Below are positions 63,499-64,000 of a DNA stretch of 64,000 bases, one piece after another (position 1 is the stretch's first letter; each line of letters opens with the position of its first letter). Made by a program: the position numbers and the translations under genes. The notes under the pieces were generated by a model. That model did no database searches. It was not told the DNA's origin and worked only from the letters and a program-made list of their open reading frames with translations. The stretch lies in the NCBI RefSeq assembly GCF_003149105.1, contig NZ_QGDS01000001.1, positions 387,334 to 451,333 on the forward strand, written 5' to 3'. This stretch comes from Faecalicatena contorta. Its GTDB lineage: Bacteria > Bacillota > Clostridia > Lachnospirales > Lachnospiraceae.

Positions 63499-64000
63499 TT
63501 ATTTTTCTTCAGCAAGTTTATCAAGCTTACCGCTCATAAGCCAAAGAATAACACCCAGAATGATTACAACGGCTGCAACTGAACCATATCCCGCCTGGAA
63601 TGGAACTGTCTTCAGGAAAGCATACAGTGCCGGATAAATCATGGTTGCAAAGAACACGGCGATTGGCCAGAGTCCCAGCAACAAGCCTAATACCTTAGCA
63701 GGTGCAAACATTGTAATAAAAGAGTTGCCAAGAGGAGAGAAGACCATCTCACCAACTGACATCAATAATGCGATTACAATAATCCAAAGCAGTGATGCCT
63801 GACCTTCGCCTCTGATGATATCAGCAAGTACCATAGCTACGAAAGAGCATCCGACTAAAATCATACCAAGAGATGTCTTTTTGAACATACTCAAATCGCC
63901 CTTAGGACGTCTTGCAAGTCTTGCCCAAACACCAGCAAGTACTGGTCCGAGAATGATACATGTGATTGCATTAAGAGAGTCAAAGTAGGATGTAGGAACC
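63499..64000 (-). CDS. POT/PTR-family peptide transporter, C-terminal part (start outside window)
   Basis: The minus-strand frame runs off the right edge, so the last 166 residues are seen. The first visible residues, SYFDSLNAITCIILGPVLAG then VWARLARRPKGD, match the helix-7/8 region of proton-coupled oligopeptide transporters, and VGEMVFSPLGNSFITMFAP and LLGLWPIAVFFATMIYPALY are typical C-terminal helices. It imports di- and tripeptides with protons. Ends KLDKLAEEK. Shares the terminator at 63458-63482 with leuA. Confidence 0.87.
   Translation of the reverse strand, partial: VPTSYFDSLNAITCIILGPVLAGVWARLARRPKGDLSMFKKTSLGMILVGCSFVAMVLADIIRGEGQASLLWIIVIALLMSVGEMVFSPLGNSFITMFAPAKVLGLLLGLWPIAVFFATMIYPALYAFLKTVPFQAGYGSVAAVVIILGVILWLMSGKLDKLAEEK

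Overview
The window reads as chromosomal DNA of a low-to-moderate GC, anaerobic, spore-forming member of the Clostridia, most likely a gut Lachnospiraceae. Evidence: a complete spoIIIAA-AH operon, the recN-spoIVB-spo0A order, a monomeric [FeFe]-hydrogenase-like protein, iron-sulfur serine dehydratase, NADP-type glutamate dehydrogenase and MurT/GatD. There is no rRNA, tRNA, CRISPR array or prophage. Almost all of it is core genome; the unusual content lies in intergenic repeats, leaders and fused proteins.

Layout. 1-741 is the 3' end of pnp. 1017-6022 is the spoIIIA operon behind a predicted sigma-E promoter. 6148-8197 holds prfC and an Asp23 gene. 8391-16865 is a housekeeping run: nusB, xseA, xseB, ispA, dxs, tlyA, nadK, argR, recN. 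16966-18936 is spoIVB and spo0A. 19038-24462 has glgA, then metF, a stand-alone MetH reactivation domain and metH. 24652-29311 has the hydrogenase-like gene, alaS and rpsU (58 codons). 29504-37091 mixes transport, gdhA, lemA/ygcG, two insertion-sequence scars and sdaAB/sdaAA. 37107-39941 is a P-type ATPase behind a yybP-ykoY (Mn2+) riboswitch. 40056-42172 (minus strand) is murT-gatD, divergent from a CtpE-like P-type ATPase (42605-45031). 46543-49895 is an FtsX-type ABC exporter. 50050-55481 is a candidate metal-handling cassette: a G3E GTPase, a GTPase-permease fusion, a TIGR03943 protein and a YibE/YibF pair. 55548-61340 carries two DD-carboxypeptidases, deoC, a phosphoesterase and scpAB. 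61464-63452 is a 2-isopropylmalate synthase with a C-terminal AraC DNA-binding domain. The window ends inside a POT peptide transporter on the minus strand.

Most notable: (1) the LeuA-AraC fusion, with an inverted repeat just upstream that could be its operator; (2) the metal cassette, bracketed by two near-identical 65-bp hairpin elements, one of which contains the Shine-Dalgarno sequence of the following gene; (3) four copies of a palindrome with a conserved 7-nt centre (TRCTRRY-like) and a compensatory stem change, three of them overlapping a TATACT -10 box; (4) a MITE-like 193-bp element with two partial relatives. All functional statements are from sequence reading only; no database search was run.
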